Assembly (NCBI RefSeq): GCF_039939195.1
Contig: NZ_JBDUUH010000001.1
Span: forward strand, 744,001-808,000
Length of the DNA: 64,000 nucleotides
DNA from: Foliimonas ilicis
GTDB taxonomy: Bacteria; Pseudomonadota; Alphaproteobacteria; Rhizobiales; Rhizobiaceae
Direction: 5' to 3'
In this document: positions 25,287 through 33,004 of the stretch, in pieces
How positions within the stretch are numbered: position 1 is the first letter of the stretch
Layout: each line of letters starts with the position of its first letter
The notes under the pieces: generated by a model
Told to the model about the DNA's origin: nothing
Database searches by the model: none
What the model saw: the letters and a program-made list of their open reading frames with translations, nothing else
Made by a program: the position numbers and the translations under genes

Positions 25287-25610
25287 ATGGCTGCCTCGAC
25301 AGGAAAACCAGATATGTCAAAGACCACTTCCGATCTCGAGGCCGATATTCGGCAGCTCAAGGCCGACCTTGAAATTCTGACCAAGCAGCTTGCCGCTACC
25401 GGTGAGCATTCGATTAGCGCTGCCAAACGTGCGGCTTCCGAAGGCGTTGATCAATTGCGCGTTCATGGGGAAGCAGCGATGGATGGATTGAAATCCAACG
25501 CGCGCGACGTCGAAGCACAGGTGATCGCAACGGTGCGCGAAAAGCCGGTTACGGCTTTGGCAATTGCGGCGGGCGCCGGCTATCTTTTCGCGCTTCTTTC
25601 GCGCCGCTGA
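25287..25610 (+). CDS. DUF883/ElaB-like membrane-anchored helical protein
   Basis: Product of 107 residues. The N-terminal two thirds is a predicted long helix (LEADIRQLKADLEILTKQL and on), and the C-terminus has one membrane segment ending in Arg-Arg (TALAIAAGAGYLFALLSRR). This is the DUF883 (ElaB/YqjD) pattern; in E. coli such proteins bind ribosomes at the membrane in stationary phase, which is not shown here. Start 25287 has GGAG 7 bases upstream; the earlier GTG at 25257 would lie on the transcription start. Operon with the next gene. Confidence 0.8.
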   Translation: MAASTGKPDMSKTTSDLEADIRQLKADLEILTKQLAATGEHSISAAKRAASEGVDQLRVHGEAAMDGLKSNARDVEAQVIATVREKPVTALAIAAGAGYLFALLSRR

Positions 25611-25629
25611 TCTTTGAGAGGCTGAGGGG

Positions 25630-26079
25630 ATGTTAGCTTCGCTGATTGCGGGTTTCGCGTCTGGCGAGACCCTGAATGCGCTTAAACGGGCGCGCAGGGC
25701 TGCGGTTTTTTATCTGATCGCGGGGATATTCATTGCCGTCGGCATAATCTTTCTTCTCATTGCGGGCTTCATATGGACGGCGCATCGATACGGGTCGGTT
25801 AAAGCGGCGCTGTGGTTCGGTGCTGGCTTTGTAGTCGCTGCGATCATTACGCTGCTGATTCACAAGCTGACAGCGGAAACGCGCGCAAAGCGCATTGCCC
25901 GGAAGAGAAGCTCTGAATTCACGACGATGGCGGCGGCGTCCGCTTTGGCCGTGCTTCCTACGCTTATGCGTGGACGGGTTGGTCTTGGCGCACTGGCGCT
26001 TCCGGCTGCAGCCTTCGTGGCTTATGCCATCTATCGCGAAAACCGCCCGAAGCGCGGGCCGGGTTCGACCGACGACTGA
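25630..26079 (+). CDS. Phage holin superfamily III-like membrane protein
   Basis: Membrane protein of 149 residues with two strong segments (about 25-48 and 58-80) and a weaker hydrophobic C-terminal region (about 118-133). The pattern and the partner DUF883-like gene match the Phage_holin_3_6 / DUF1469 family (YqjE-like), where yqjD and yqjE also sit together. Despite the name there is no prophage here. GAGGGG lies close to the ATG. Expected to be co-transcribed from the EcfG promoter at 25232. Confidence 0.78.
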   Translation: MLASLIAGFASGETLNALKRARRAAVFYLIAGIFIAVGIIFLLIAGFIWTAHRYGSVKAALWFGAGFVVAAIITLLIHKLTAETRAKRIARKRSSEFTTMAAASALAVLPTLMRGRVGLGALALPAAAFVAYAIYRENRPKRGPGSTDD

Positions 26080-26098
26080 AAAGCATTGGCCCGAGAAG

Positions 26099-26131
26099 AA
26101 TCGCCATGCTCCGGCAGGGCGCATGGCGATT
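26099..26131. terminator. Hairpin between convergent genes
   Basis: AATCGCCATGC and GCATGGCGATT form an 11-bp stem around an 11-base loop, between the holin-like gene and the convergent GAF/PAS kinase. The kinase stop codon touches its right arm. Confidence 0.7.
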
Positions 26132-27671
26132 AATATTGGGGTTCGTCGGCCTCAAGCGGCATGGATATTTTTGCCCGCACCCCTTCCGGGTGAAACTCAT
26201 GGACCACTTCGCTCGAAATCACTTTCGCCAGGCTGCGGCGGATGAGAATCGAGCCGAAGCCCTGTCGTGTGGGGTCTGAGACAGTAGGTCCGCCTTCTTC
26301 CCTCCAGTTGATCACGATGCGGCGCGCGCTGTGCAGGCCATGCACATTCCAGCTAAGTTTCACATGGCCTTCGGGCACGGATAAGGAGCCGTATTTCAGC
26401 GCGTTGCTGGCAAGTTCATGAAGAATGAGCCCGACGCCGAGAGCCTGATCGGGGGACAAAAGCACGTCAGGGCCGGAAATTGCGATGCGCGCATGCTTTG
26501 CGTCATCGAAAGGCTGAACCTCCTTGTTGACGAGTTCCGCAATTCTGATGCCGCGCCATTCATGGTCCGATAGAAGACCATGGGCCAGACCCAAGGCCTG
26601 AAGACGCGAACTGAACGCTTCCAGAAATTCATTCGGCTTGCTGGAATGGCGCACAGTCTGTGTAGCGAGCGCCTGCACGGTCGCCAGCGTGTTCTTGACG
26701 CGGTGATTGATCTCGCGGAGCAAAAGCCGTTGGCGTTCCTCGGCGGACTTCCGCTCGGTGATGTCGTAGTTCACCCCCATCAGCAAGGTCGGCTTTCCAT
26801 CGGGGCTGCGCGCAAGAACACGGCCTCGTGTCGCCAGCCAACGGGGAGGGTCGATGCCGCGCACCCTGTACTCGCTGAAATAGTGGTCATTGCCAGCAAG
26901 GGTGCTTCTGAATAGGGCCTCGGCGTCTTTCCAGTCGCGGCGATCGATCGCCAGAAACATATCGCGCACACGCAGCGGCTTGTCGGACGGCAAATTGAAA
27001 AGTTCGGCAAAAGAGGCGTCGTATTCGATTTCGCCTGTGCGCGCGTCCCACGCCCAACTGGAAAGTGCCGCAGCCTCGACGGCTATGGCGCGGCGTTTTT
27101 CTTCCTTGTCGAGAGCCTCGCGGACCAGCACGCCAGCGCGTGCGCCATCCTTGAGTTCGAACAGGCTCGCGGCGAGGCCGGCAAGCATTTTCAGTTGTTC
27201 GAGTTCCTTGCTCGAAGGCTCATCGCGCTTGCGTTTGTCGATCACGCATAGGGTGCCGATCTTCTGGCCGAATACGATGATCGGCGCGCCCGCATAAAAG
27301 CGGATGCCCATCTCGCCCGTCACCAGCGCGTTGTCCGAGAAGCGCTGATCTGTGGCGGCATCCGGGACGATTGTCACATCATCCTCCGATGAAATCGCAT
27401 GGGCGCAGAACGAAAGATTTATAGGCGTTTCCGTGTCGTCGAGGCCGTGGCGCGACTTGAACCATTGCCGCTCAAGATCGACCAGACTCACCAGCGAGAT
27501 CGGCGTATCCATTATCGTTGCTGCAAGCTTTGTCAGCTTGTCGAAATCAGGATCGTTTTCGGTATCGAGCACGCCAAGCCGATGAAGCGTCAGCCGGCGT
27601 TCTGCATCGCTAACGGTCGATAGAACTGACTCCGGCAGGCTGGATTTTTTTCGGCGGTTTTCGGCGTTCAA
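26130..27671 (-). CDS. GAF-PAS HWE sensor histidine kinase
   Basis: Soluble kinase of 513 residues. A GAF domain (about 35-170; ISLVSLVDLERQWFKSRHG, FYAGAPIIV, GTLCVIDKRKR), a PAS domain (about 205-310; ALSSWAWDARTGEIEYD, PDGKPTLLMGVNYDITERK) and an HWE module follow: H-box LLLREINHRVKNTLATVQ (His about 325), N-box LHELASNALKYGS and INWREEGG. The GAF part resembles small-molecule or light sensors of the family but no chromophore Cys is evident. Start is a TTG at 27671 because GGAG lies 7 bases before it; the 25 codons upstream in frame have no RBS. Adjacent to the stress island; PhyR is a possible target. Confidence 0.83.
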   Translation of the reverse strand: MNAENRRKKSSLPESVLSTVSDAERRLTLHRLGVLDTENDPDFDKLTKLAATIMDTPISLVSLVDLERQWFKSRHGLDDTETPINLSFCAHAISSEDDVTIVPDAATDQRFSDNALVTGEMGIRFYAGAPIIVFGQKIGTLCVIDKRKRDEPSSKELEQLKMLAGLAASLFELKDGARAGVLVREALDKEEKRRAIAVEAAALSSWAWDARTGEIEYDASFAELFNLPSDKPLRVRDMFLAIDRRDWKDAEALFRSTLAGNDHYFSEYRVRGIDPPRWLATRGRVLARSPDGKPTLLMGVNYDITERKSAEERQRLLLREINHRVKNTLATVQALATQTVRHSSKPNEFLEAFSSRLQALGLAHGLLSDHEWRGIRIAELVNKEVQPFDDAKHARIAISGPDVLLSPDQALGVGLILHELASNALKYGSLSVPEGHVKLSWNVHGLHSARRIVINWREEGGPTVSDPTRQGFGSILIRRSLAKVISSEVVHEFHPEGVRAKISMPLEADEPQY

Positions 27672-27739
27672 TCGTTTTCTCCTGCCTGTCTTTGTAGCTG
27701 CCGATCTCCGGCACGAAAAGACCAAACAGGCGTCTGGCC

Positions 27740-27764
27740 GGAACAATGCGCAATCGCACGCATT
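27740..27764 (+). promoter_or_regulatory. Near-consensus EcfG promoter for a small membrane protein
   Basis: GGAAC (27740-27744), 16 bases, CATT (27761-27764), the same -10 variant as at phyR. It ends 31 bases before the TTG start at 27796, the same distance as the exact promoters at 25.2 kb. Confidence 0.55.
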
Positions 27765-27795
27765 GAATTATCAGAAATCGAATGGAGACTAGGAA

Positions 27796-27966
27796 TTGAC
27801 CAAGATCGTAAAACCGGAAAAAGCACGCCAGGGGAAACGGGGTGGTCAGGTATTGGTCGTGCTCGTCGTGGCGCTTGCACTCGCGGCCATCGTCTGGATC
27901 GGCGTTGAAATGTACGGTCAGGATATCGAGCCTGCGAACAGCCAGCAGGTCGACACGGTCGATTGA
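27796..27966 (+). CDS. Small single-pass membrane protein, TTG start
   Basis: A 56-residue product not bounded by ATG: TTG start with GGAG 8 bases upstream. The N-terminal 18 residues are strongly basic (TKIVKPEKARQGKRGG), then one membrane segment (about 19-38; QVLVVLVVALALAAIVWIGV) and a short acidic tail ending QQVDTVD. Orientation would be N-in by the positive-inside rule. No family recognised. It lies in the gap between the GAF kinase and the lipid kinase, and a near-consensus EcfG promoter precedes it at the right distance. Confidence 0.7.
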   Translation: MTKIVKPEKARQGKRGGQVLVVLVVALALAAIVWIGVEMYGQDIEPANSQQVDTVD

Positions 27967-27969
27967 TAA

Positions 27970-28869
27970 TCATGCTTGCTTGGGTACCAGCGCCTTCAGC
28001 GCGCGTGGGTGGATTTTCAGCGTCGTCTCTTCAGCCAGCTTTACGAGTTCGCCGTCCATGACGGCAGCTCGCTTGCCGCGAAAAGAAACTATTCTTACGG
28101 TCACTTCTTCGGCTTCCAAGACTTCGACATGCTCATTGTCGCGCCATTTGCCGCGCGCCAGATTGAAAGCCAGACGGATCATCTCGCCACGCTCCCTCGC
28201 CACCATCAGGTAGATGCCAAGCACCCCGCCATCAGGCACGTCCGCGTAGGGAAGATGGCCTTCGCCGAAGACATTGTTGGAAATACCGATGCCGGTCGTG
28301 CGTACCAATTGTTCTTTGCCATTGATGGTCAGCGCTACTTTCATCGAAGGCGGATTCATAATCGTCGACCATGCAGCCTTCGCCGAGGCGTGTATTTTTC
28401 CGAACCGTGAGCCGAATTCCATTCTGGAGCGAAGCTGAACCATCTTGGCGTGCATGCCGAAGGAAAATTGGTGGATGAAAGCTTCGTCATTTGCGGTCGC
28501 CATATCGACGGGCATGATGCGGCCGTCTGCGAATGCGGCGACGGCGGCTTCCAGCGTCTGAGGAATTTTAAGACTGCGCGCGAAGAGGTTCATCGTGCCT
28601 GCGGGTAGAATCGCCAGCGCCTTGTCCGTTCCCATCAGGCGTGCGGCAGCCGCGGAAATCGTCCCGTCGCCGCCGCCTGCCAAAACGACATCGGATTCGC
28701 TTGCAAGCGCGCTGTCGAGCGCATCGGCGATCTCGTCTCCCGACACTGCCTCAATGTCGATCTTGTGCCCGGCTTCCTCAAGCGTGTGGCGCATGAAATC
28801 CGAAAAGTTTTCTATATCGGTCGTGCGCAAAGTGCCGCCGTCCCGGTTGAGTACCGCAGAAAAATGCAT
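27970..28869 (-). CDS. Diacylglycerol/lipid kinase family protein (YegS/DagK-like)
   Basis: Cytoplasmic kinase of 299 residues. The catalytic-domain signature VVLAGGGDGTISAAAARL is at about 62-79, followed by LAILPAGTMNLFARSL and in the C-terminal domain VMDGELVKL, all typical of the DAGK_cat/YegS family. Substrate may be diacylglycerol or phosphatidylglycerol; not decidable. Start 28869 has GGAG 6 bases upstream (CTGGAGCACGGA-ATG); the longer frame to 29025 would run past the promoter. Under an exact EcfG promoter. Confidence 0.85.
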   Translation of the reverse strand: MHFSAVLNRDGGTLRTTDIENFSDFMRHTLEEAGHKIDIEAVSGDEIADALDSALASESDVVLAGGGDGTISAAAARLMGTDKALAILPAGTMNLFARSLKIPQTLEAAVAAFADGRIMPVDMATANDEAFIHQFSFGMHAKMVQLRSRMEFGSRFGKIHASAKAAWSTIMNPPSMKVALTINGKEQLVRTTGIGISNNVFGEGHLPYADVPDGGVLGIYLMVARERGEMIRLAFNLARGKWRDNEHVEVLEAEEVTVRIVSFRGKRAAVMDGELVKLAEETTLKIHPRALKALVPKQA

Positions 28870-29185
28870 TCCGTGCTCCAGTCGGTAGGCCGCCAAGCCC
28901 TTAAATATTATTTCTGCCGAGTTGTTCCAGACCGGGTGCGATTTTCGGCCGAAGGTCTCGATGGAGTTTTCGGGGGAGATGTCAGGTGCGTGGCACGTAA
29001 CGGGAATAGTAGCGGAAGGTTCCACTCAAAGAGGTGCCGTTTAGTAAGGCGTTACTAACGGAAAAATTCGGAACTACATTCAAATGGTTACGTTGACCAC
29101 TTGTGAGAGCCGCGTCCCCGTTTCCTTGCAACAGTTCACAGGAACGCGGCCATGCATAAAAGTTTACGCACAAGGAGAAGGTAAC
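28870..29185. promoter_or_regulatory. Intergenic region with two divergent EcfG promoters
   Basis: About 315 bases between divergent stress genes. Minus strand: GGAAC (29023-29019), 16 bases, CGTT (29002-28999), reading toward the lipid kinase with a leader of about 125 bases. Plus strand: GGAAC (29070-29074), 16 bases, CGTT (29091-29094), reading toward the PRC-barrel gene 91 bases on. Both are exact matches. I see no gene in the region. Confidence 0.87.
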
Positions 29186-30121
29186 ATGATCCGCAATCTT
29201 TTGGCTACGACCGCGATAGCAGCCCTTTTGACGACCGGCGCATATGCGCAGGAAGCGACCACACCGGCGCCGGCTGCTCCAGAAGCACCCGCTGCTGAAA
29301 GCGCTGCGCCCGATGTGATCAAGGCGGACGGCAATCTGGCCACCAACATCATCGGCGAGACCGTTTACAACGGTACGGGCGATGACGCCGAGAATATCGG
29401 TAACGTCAACGACATCATCATCGGCCCTGAAGGCAACATCGAATCCGTCGTTATCGGTGTGGGTGGCTTCCTGGGCATTGGACAGAAGAATGTCGCGCTC
29501 GACTATTCGGATGTCGATTGGGCAGAACGTGACGGCGACCGCTGGATCGTGATCCCGACGACCAAGGACGCGCTGCAGGCACAGCCTGAGTTCGATCGCC
29601 GTGCCTATGATCCGGCACCGGCAGCCGCAGCAGGTGATCCGGCAGCCCCGGCTGACGACACTATAGCTGATGCACCCGCAGCAACCCCGGCTGCTCCGGT
29701 GGCACCGGCTGAGGATAGTGCGGCGACTGAGGCACCTGCAACGCAGGGTGCTGACGATACGCAGACGGCCGCGATCGATCGTTCGACGCTGACCGAAATT
29801 CCGAGCGGCGAAGTTCGTTCGGACGATCTGGTGGGCACCACGGTCTACGGTGCTGACGATGCCAATGTCGGCAAGATCGGCGATGTCGTTCTGAGCTCGG
29901 ACGGTCAGGTCGATTCCATCATCATGGATGTCGGCGGTTTCCTCGGCATAGGTGCCAAGGAAGTGGCTGTCGGAATGGATAATCTTGCATTCATGCAGGA
30001 TACCGATGGCAACAAGTACCTCTACACGCAGTTCACCAAGGAGCAGCTTGAGGCACAGCCAGCCTATGATGAAGGCAGCTATGCGGAACAGCGCGAGCAG
30101 CAGCGTCTGCTTGCCGACTAA
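29186..30121 (+). CDS. Exported protein with two PRC-barrel domains
   Basis: Protein of 311 residues. Signal peptide MIRNLLATTAIAALLTTGAYA-Q, a Pro/Ala-rich spacer, PRC-barrel 1 (about 53-140; IGETVYNGTGDDAENIGNVND, SVVIGVGGFLGIGQKNVAL), an Ala/Pro-rich linker (about 148-200) and PRC-barrel 2 (about 212-300; VGTTVYGADDANVGKIGDV, SIIMDVGGFLGIGAKEVAV). Double PRC-barrel exported proteins are common in Rhizobiales stress regulons; role in the envelope unknown. RBS AAGGAGAAGG. Exact EcfG promoter upstream and a strong terminator downstream. Confidence 0.85.
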   Translation: MIRNLLATTAIAALLTTGAYAQEATTPAPAAPEAPAAESAAPDVIKADGNLATNIIGETVYNGTGDDAENIGNVNDIIIGPEGNIESVVIGVGGFLGIGQKNVALDYSDVDWAERDGDRWIVIPTTKDALQAQPEFDRRAYDPAPAAAAGDPAAPADDTIADAPAATPAAPVAPAEDSAATEAPATQGADDTQTAAIDRSTLTEIPSGEVRSDDLVGTTVYGADDANVGKIGDVVLSSDGQVDSIIMDVGGFLGIGAKEVAVGMDNLAFMQDTDGNKYLYTQFTKEQLEAQPAYDEGSYAEQREQQRLLAD

Positions 30122-30143
30122 AAGTTTCGAAGCTTCTGAAAAG

Positions 30144-30178
30144 GGCCGCGTTCCGAAAGGAGCGCGGCCTCTTTTTTA
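30144..30178 (+). terminator. Intrinsic terminator after the PRC-barrel gene
   Basis: GGCCGCGTTCC and GGAGCGCGGCC pair (one G-T) around GAAA, followed by TCTTTTTT. Confidence 0.9.
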
Positions 30179-30198
30179 TGAACAAATCACATTTGATT

Positions 30199-30215
30199 GT
30201 TCACCAATAGTGAAC
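30199..30215. promoter_or_regulatory. Candidate operator before the mhqO-like operon
   Basis: GTTCAC-CAATA-GTGAAC, a perfect 6+6 inverted repeat about 100 bases before the start of the dioxygenase gene. Quinone-responsive MarR regulators bind such palindromes in front of mhq operons; the regulator gene is not in this window. Confidence 0.45.
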
Positions 30216-30310
30216 GGTCCTTGCAGGTTTGGTGGTCTTCCGGAATGGGATCCGACTACGACATAGTAGGGCAAATGACGGCACGGCCGTTGAGGCGAAA
30301 GGAACCCGCT

Positions 30311-31240
30311 ATGCTCAACCAGATCAAAGGATTGCATCACGTCACTTCGATGGCGAGCGATGCGCGCAACAACAATCACTTCTTCACAGAAACGCTCGGC
30401 CTTCGCCGCGTCAAGAAAACTGTCAATTTCGACGCGCCGGATGTCTATCACCTCTATTACGCAGACGAAAAAGGCACGCCTGGTTCGGTGATGACCTATT
30501 TCCCGTTTCCAAATATTGGCAAGGGACGTGGTGGCGTCGGCGAAGTCGGAACGACGGTCTATTCGGTGCCTAAGGATACGATCGGCTACTGGCAGAAGCG
30601 CTTTGAAGATCAGGGCGTTCAGGGGCTGAAAACCGAGACGCTGTTCGGTGAAAACCGCCTGAATTTCAAAGGCCCGGATGGGGATGGTTTTGCGCTCGTC
30701 GAAGCCGATGACAATCGTGCGCCATGGATCGGCGGCGGTGTTTCGGCAGATGAAGCCATTCGCGGGTTTCATTCCGTTTCGCTGCGTCTGAAGGATGGCG
30801 GTGCGACCGAGGAGCTCCTGAAGTTCATGGGCTATGAAGAGCTCGACCGGTCCGGCTCTGTGAAGCGGCTTGGTGTCAAAAACGGCAATGGTGCCGACAT
30901 CGTCGATATCGAAGTGCTTCCGGGCGCTCCCTTCGCCAATCTTGGTGCGGGCTCGGTGCATCACGTTGCCTTTTCTGTCGAAGATCGCGCAAGGCAGCTC
31001 GAAGTGCGCAAGGCGATTGCCGATACGGGCTATCAGGTGACACCGGTGATCGACCGCGATTATTTCTGGGCGATCTACTTCCGCACGCCGGGCGGCGTCC
31101 TGTTCGAAGTCTCGACCAATGAGCCGGGTTTCGAGCGAGATGAAGAGCTTTCGCATCTTGGCGAGAATCTGAAACTTCCGGAGCAGCATGCTCATCTGCG
31201 CCCATATCTCGAGCGGCACCTCCAGCCGCTCGAGAATTGA
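30311..31240 (+). CDS. VOC-family ring-cleaving dioxygenase, MhqO-like
   Basis: Protein of 309 residues with two vicinal-oxygen-chelate modules. First: GLHHVTSMASDARNNNHFF near the start (metal His about 9), second: FHSVSLRLKDGG and SVHHVAFSVEDRARQLEV with EVSTNEPGF giving the Glu ligand. Family members cleave hydroquinone or catechol-type rings or detoxify quinones; exact substrate unknown. RBS AAAGGAA, ATG at 30311. It begins an operon with an alpha/beta hydrolase, as in mhqO-mhqD pairs. Confidence 0.85.
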   Translation: MLNQIKGLHHVTSMASDARNNNHFFTETLGLRRVKKTVNFDAPDVYHLYYADEKGTPGSVMTYFPFPNIGKGRGGVGEVGTTVYSVPKDTIGYWQKRFEDQGVQGLKTETLFGENRLNFKGPDGDGFALVEADDNRAPWIGGGVSADEAIRGFHSVSLRLKDGGATEELLKFMGYEELDRSGSVKRLGVKNGNGADIVDIEVLPGAPFANLGAGSVHHVAFSVEDRARQLEVRKAIADTGYQVTPVIDRDYFWAIYFRTPGGVLFEVSTNEPGFERDEELSHLGENLKLPEQHAHLRPYLERHLQPLEN

Positions 31241-31250
31241 GGGGATGAAG

Positions 31251-31862
31251 ATGGACGCCGATCGCTACATCCACACCGTCCATAAGGGTGCTGACGAGGG
31301 TCCGCTTCTGTTCGTATTCCATGGCACCGGCGGTGACGAGCATCAGCTCGTCGCGCTCGGCCGGGAACTTCTGCCGCAAGCGACAATCGTTTCGCCGCGC
31401 GGCGATGTTTCCGAACAAGGCTCTGCCCGGTTCTTTCGCAGAACGGGAGAGGGCGTGTACGACCTAGACGATCTTGCCCGCGCGACGCAGAGCATGTCCG
31501 CCTTCATCGGAGCACAGCGCGCGAAATTCAGCCACACGCCGGTCTATGGGCTCGGCTATTCGAATGGCGCGAATATTCTGGCGTCGGTGCTCTTCGCACA
31601 TCCTGGCCTGTTCGATGCAGCAGTGCTCATGCACCCGCTGATACCGTTCGAACCCAATATCGAAGGTGATCTGGAGGGCCTGAAAGTGCTGATAACCGCA
31701 GGCCGGCGCGATCCGATCTGCCCGCCGAACCTGACGATGCGGCTTGACGGCTATCTGCGCACCAAGTCTGCTGACGTAACACTTGAATGGCACGAGGGCG
31801 GCCATGAGATACGACCGAACGAAATCGAAACCGCAGCAAAATTTCTGAGGGCAAACTTATGA
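31251..31862 (+). CDS. Alpha/beta hydrolase, phospholipase/carboxylesterase family, MhqD-like
   Basis: Hydrolase of 203 residues. Oxyanion region VFHGTGGDEHQL, nucleophile elbow GLGYSNGANI (Ser about 100), Asp in AGRRDPICP and His in WHEGGHEI complete a catalytic triad. In Firmicutes and Proteobacteria this protein is paired with the ring-cleaving dioxygenase above in quinone detoxification. The ATG at 31251 has GAGGGG 6 bases before it; the ATG at 31245 would abut the RBS. Overlaps the next gene by ATGA. Confidence 0.85.
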   Translation: MDADRYIHTVHKGADEGPLLFVFHGTGGDEHQLVALGRELLPQATIVSPRGDVSEQGSARFFRRTGEGVYDLDDLARATQSMSAFIGAQRAKFSHTPVYGLGYSNGANILASVLFAHPGLFDAAVLMHPLIPFEPNIEGDLEGLKVLITAGRRDPICPPNLTMRLDGYLRTKSADVTLEWHEGGHEIRPNEIETAAKFLRANL

Positions 31863-32164
31863 CGAATGATGTCGAAACCAACATTCAACTGGAAGATAAC
31901 GGCTCGAAGGGACGCTATTTCGTTTCCTCCGACGGTGGGCCGGATGCTGAAATGACCTTCACCAAGGTCGGCGAACACCGCATCATCATCGACCATACCG
32001 AAGTGCCGGATGTCTATCGCGGCCAGGGCGTTGGCCTGAAGCTCGTTTCGCGAGGCGTTCAGGATGCACGCGCTGCCGGTAAAAAGATCATTCCGCTTTG
32101 CCCTTTCGCCGCAGCGCAGTTCAAACGCCATCCCGAATGGGCCGATGTGCTGGACGGAAAGTAA
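31859..32164 (+). CDS. GNAT-fold N-acetyltransferase, YjdJ/NATD1-like
   Basis: Small acetyltransferase-like protein of 101 residues with the compact YjdJ fold: YFVSSDGGPDAEMTFTKVGEH, IDHTEVPDVYRGQGVGLKLV (acetyl-CoA loop, R-G-Q-G-V-G) and a C-terminal KKIIPLCPFAAAQFKRHPE motif found in this subfamily. Acceptor unknown. Starts inside the hydrolase stop (ATGA), so it is coupled to the mhq-like pair, and is followed by a hairpin. Confidence 0.85.
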   Translation: MTNDVETNIQLEDNGSKGRYFVSSDGGPDAEMTFTKVGEHRIIIDHTEVPDVYRGQGVGLKLVSRGVQDARAAGKKIIPLCPFAAAQFKRHPEWADVLDGK

Positions 32165-32169
32165 AATAC

Positions 32170-32199
32170 AACCGCCAGAATATTAGGATTCTGGCGGTT
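32170..32199. terminator. Hairpin after the mhq-like operon
   Basis: AACCGCCAGAAT and ATTCTGGCGGTT form a perfect 12-bp stem with a 6-base loop. No T tract, so it may act as a barrier to RNA decay or with other signals. Confidence 0.65.
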
Positions 32200-32245
32200 A
32201 ACCACGATTCAGTGTAATATGCCGGCGGCGATTGGGGAGGCCGGT

Positions 32246-32497
32246 ATGATTTACTGTCCGGGTTGTTCCAGAAAGATTCCGCGTTTTTCGAGTTATTGTC
32301 CGCACTGCGCGCAGGAATTTCCCGGAAGCGTTCCGGAAGGGCCGCAGGTATTACTGCAGCGGTTACCCGTCAATCCGTTCGTCAGCCTGTTCGGGCTGGT
32401 GTGGGTTACACATGCGATGATCGTGCTTTGGAAACGCGGGCTGCCGGACGCCATATTGGCGATGATCTCCGGTCCGCTTGTCTGGGCATTCAGATAA
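32246..32497 (+). CDS. Zinc-ribbon small membrane protein
   Basis: Product of 83 residues. MIYCPGCSRKIPRFSSYCPHC gives two C-x-x-C pairs of a zinc ribbon at residues 4-20 (IYCPGC and YCPHC), followed by a hydrophilic linker and one or two membrane segments (FVSLFGLVWVTHAMIVLW and AILAMISGPLVWAF). GGGGAGG lies 6 bases before the ATG at 32246. Function unknown. Confidence 0.68.
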   Translation: MIYCPGCSRKIPRFSSYCPHCAQEFPGSVPEGPQVLLQRLPVNPFVSLFGLVWVTHAMIVLWKRGLPDAILAMISGPLVWAFR

Positions 32498-32665
32498 TCA
32501 CCGCAGGACCGGGCCTGAACATTCGGGATTGTCAGCGCTCCAGCACACCGAACGAGCGGTCTGCGAACGCACGCTGGTATCAGCATTCAACTGCACCAGA
32601 CTTGAAAATGCTGCACCGAAACCAACGGCTATGGCGGCTACGAAACTAAGGCGGATAAAGGGCAT
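32498..32665 (-). CDS. Possible small exported protein
   Basis: A possible 55-residue product: MPFIRLSFVAAIAVGFGAAF looks like a signal peptide or membrane anchor, followed by a short polar part with two Cys (SVCWSADNPEC). It ends one base after the convergent zinc-ribbon gene. There is no good RBS and no recognisable family, so it may be spurious. Confidence 0.35.
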   Translation of the reverse strand: MPFIRLSFVAAIAVGFGAAFSSLVQLNADTSVRSQTARSVCWSADNPECSGPVLR

Positions 32666-33004
32666 GGCGTCTACTCTGCTTGAACTCGGCCCCACTATTA
32701 GCCCGCGACGCTGAATGCGCGCTGATCCCCGCGTTCAACAAGCATTCAAACACCTTTACGAAAGTTTAAGGCAGAGTTTAACGATTGCGCTCACGCACAG
32801 GGTTTCCCCAGGCAGTTTTGGCTGATTTTTTATTGAGAAATGGTGTGAACGTGGCCGAGTTCGGACCAGTGGACTGGCCGGTTTTTACAAGATGCGAGCA
32901 AGTCGTCTTTCTCGCAAAAGCGCCTGCGTTCCCGCTCAGATAATGAAAAGCTTTCGTGATTTTCTATCGGGAGGCGCGAAAGCCTCCCGATAGATTTATC
33001 CCGA
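32666..33004. other. 340-base gap; one strong hairpin, otherwise nothing recognised
   Basis: No gene was found. A perfect 13-bp hairpin, TCTATCGGGAGGC - GCGAAA - GCCTCCCGATAGA, lies at 32963-32994, 11 bases beyond the YidB-family stop; it probably ends that transcript. The remainder shows no promoter or repeat I can defend. Confidence 0.6.

Noticed and set aside
25630..26079. Holin-like gene as a sign of a prophage
   Set aside because: No other phage gene is near; it is paired with a DUF883-like gene as in the bacterial yqjD-yqjE arrangement.
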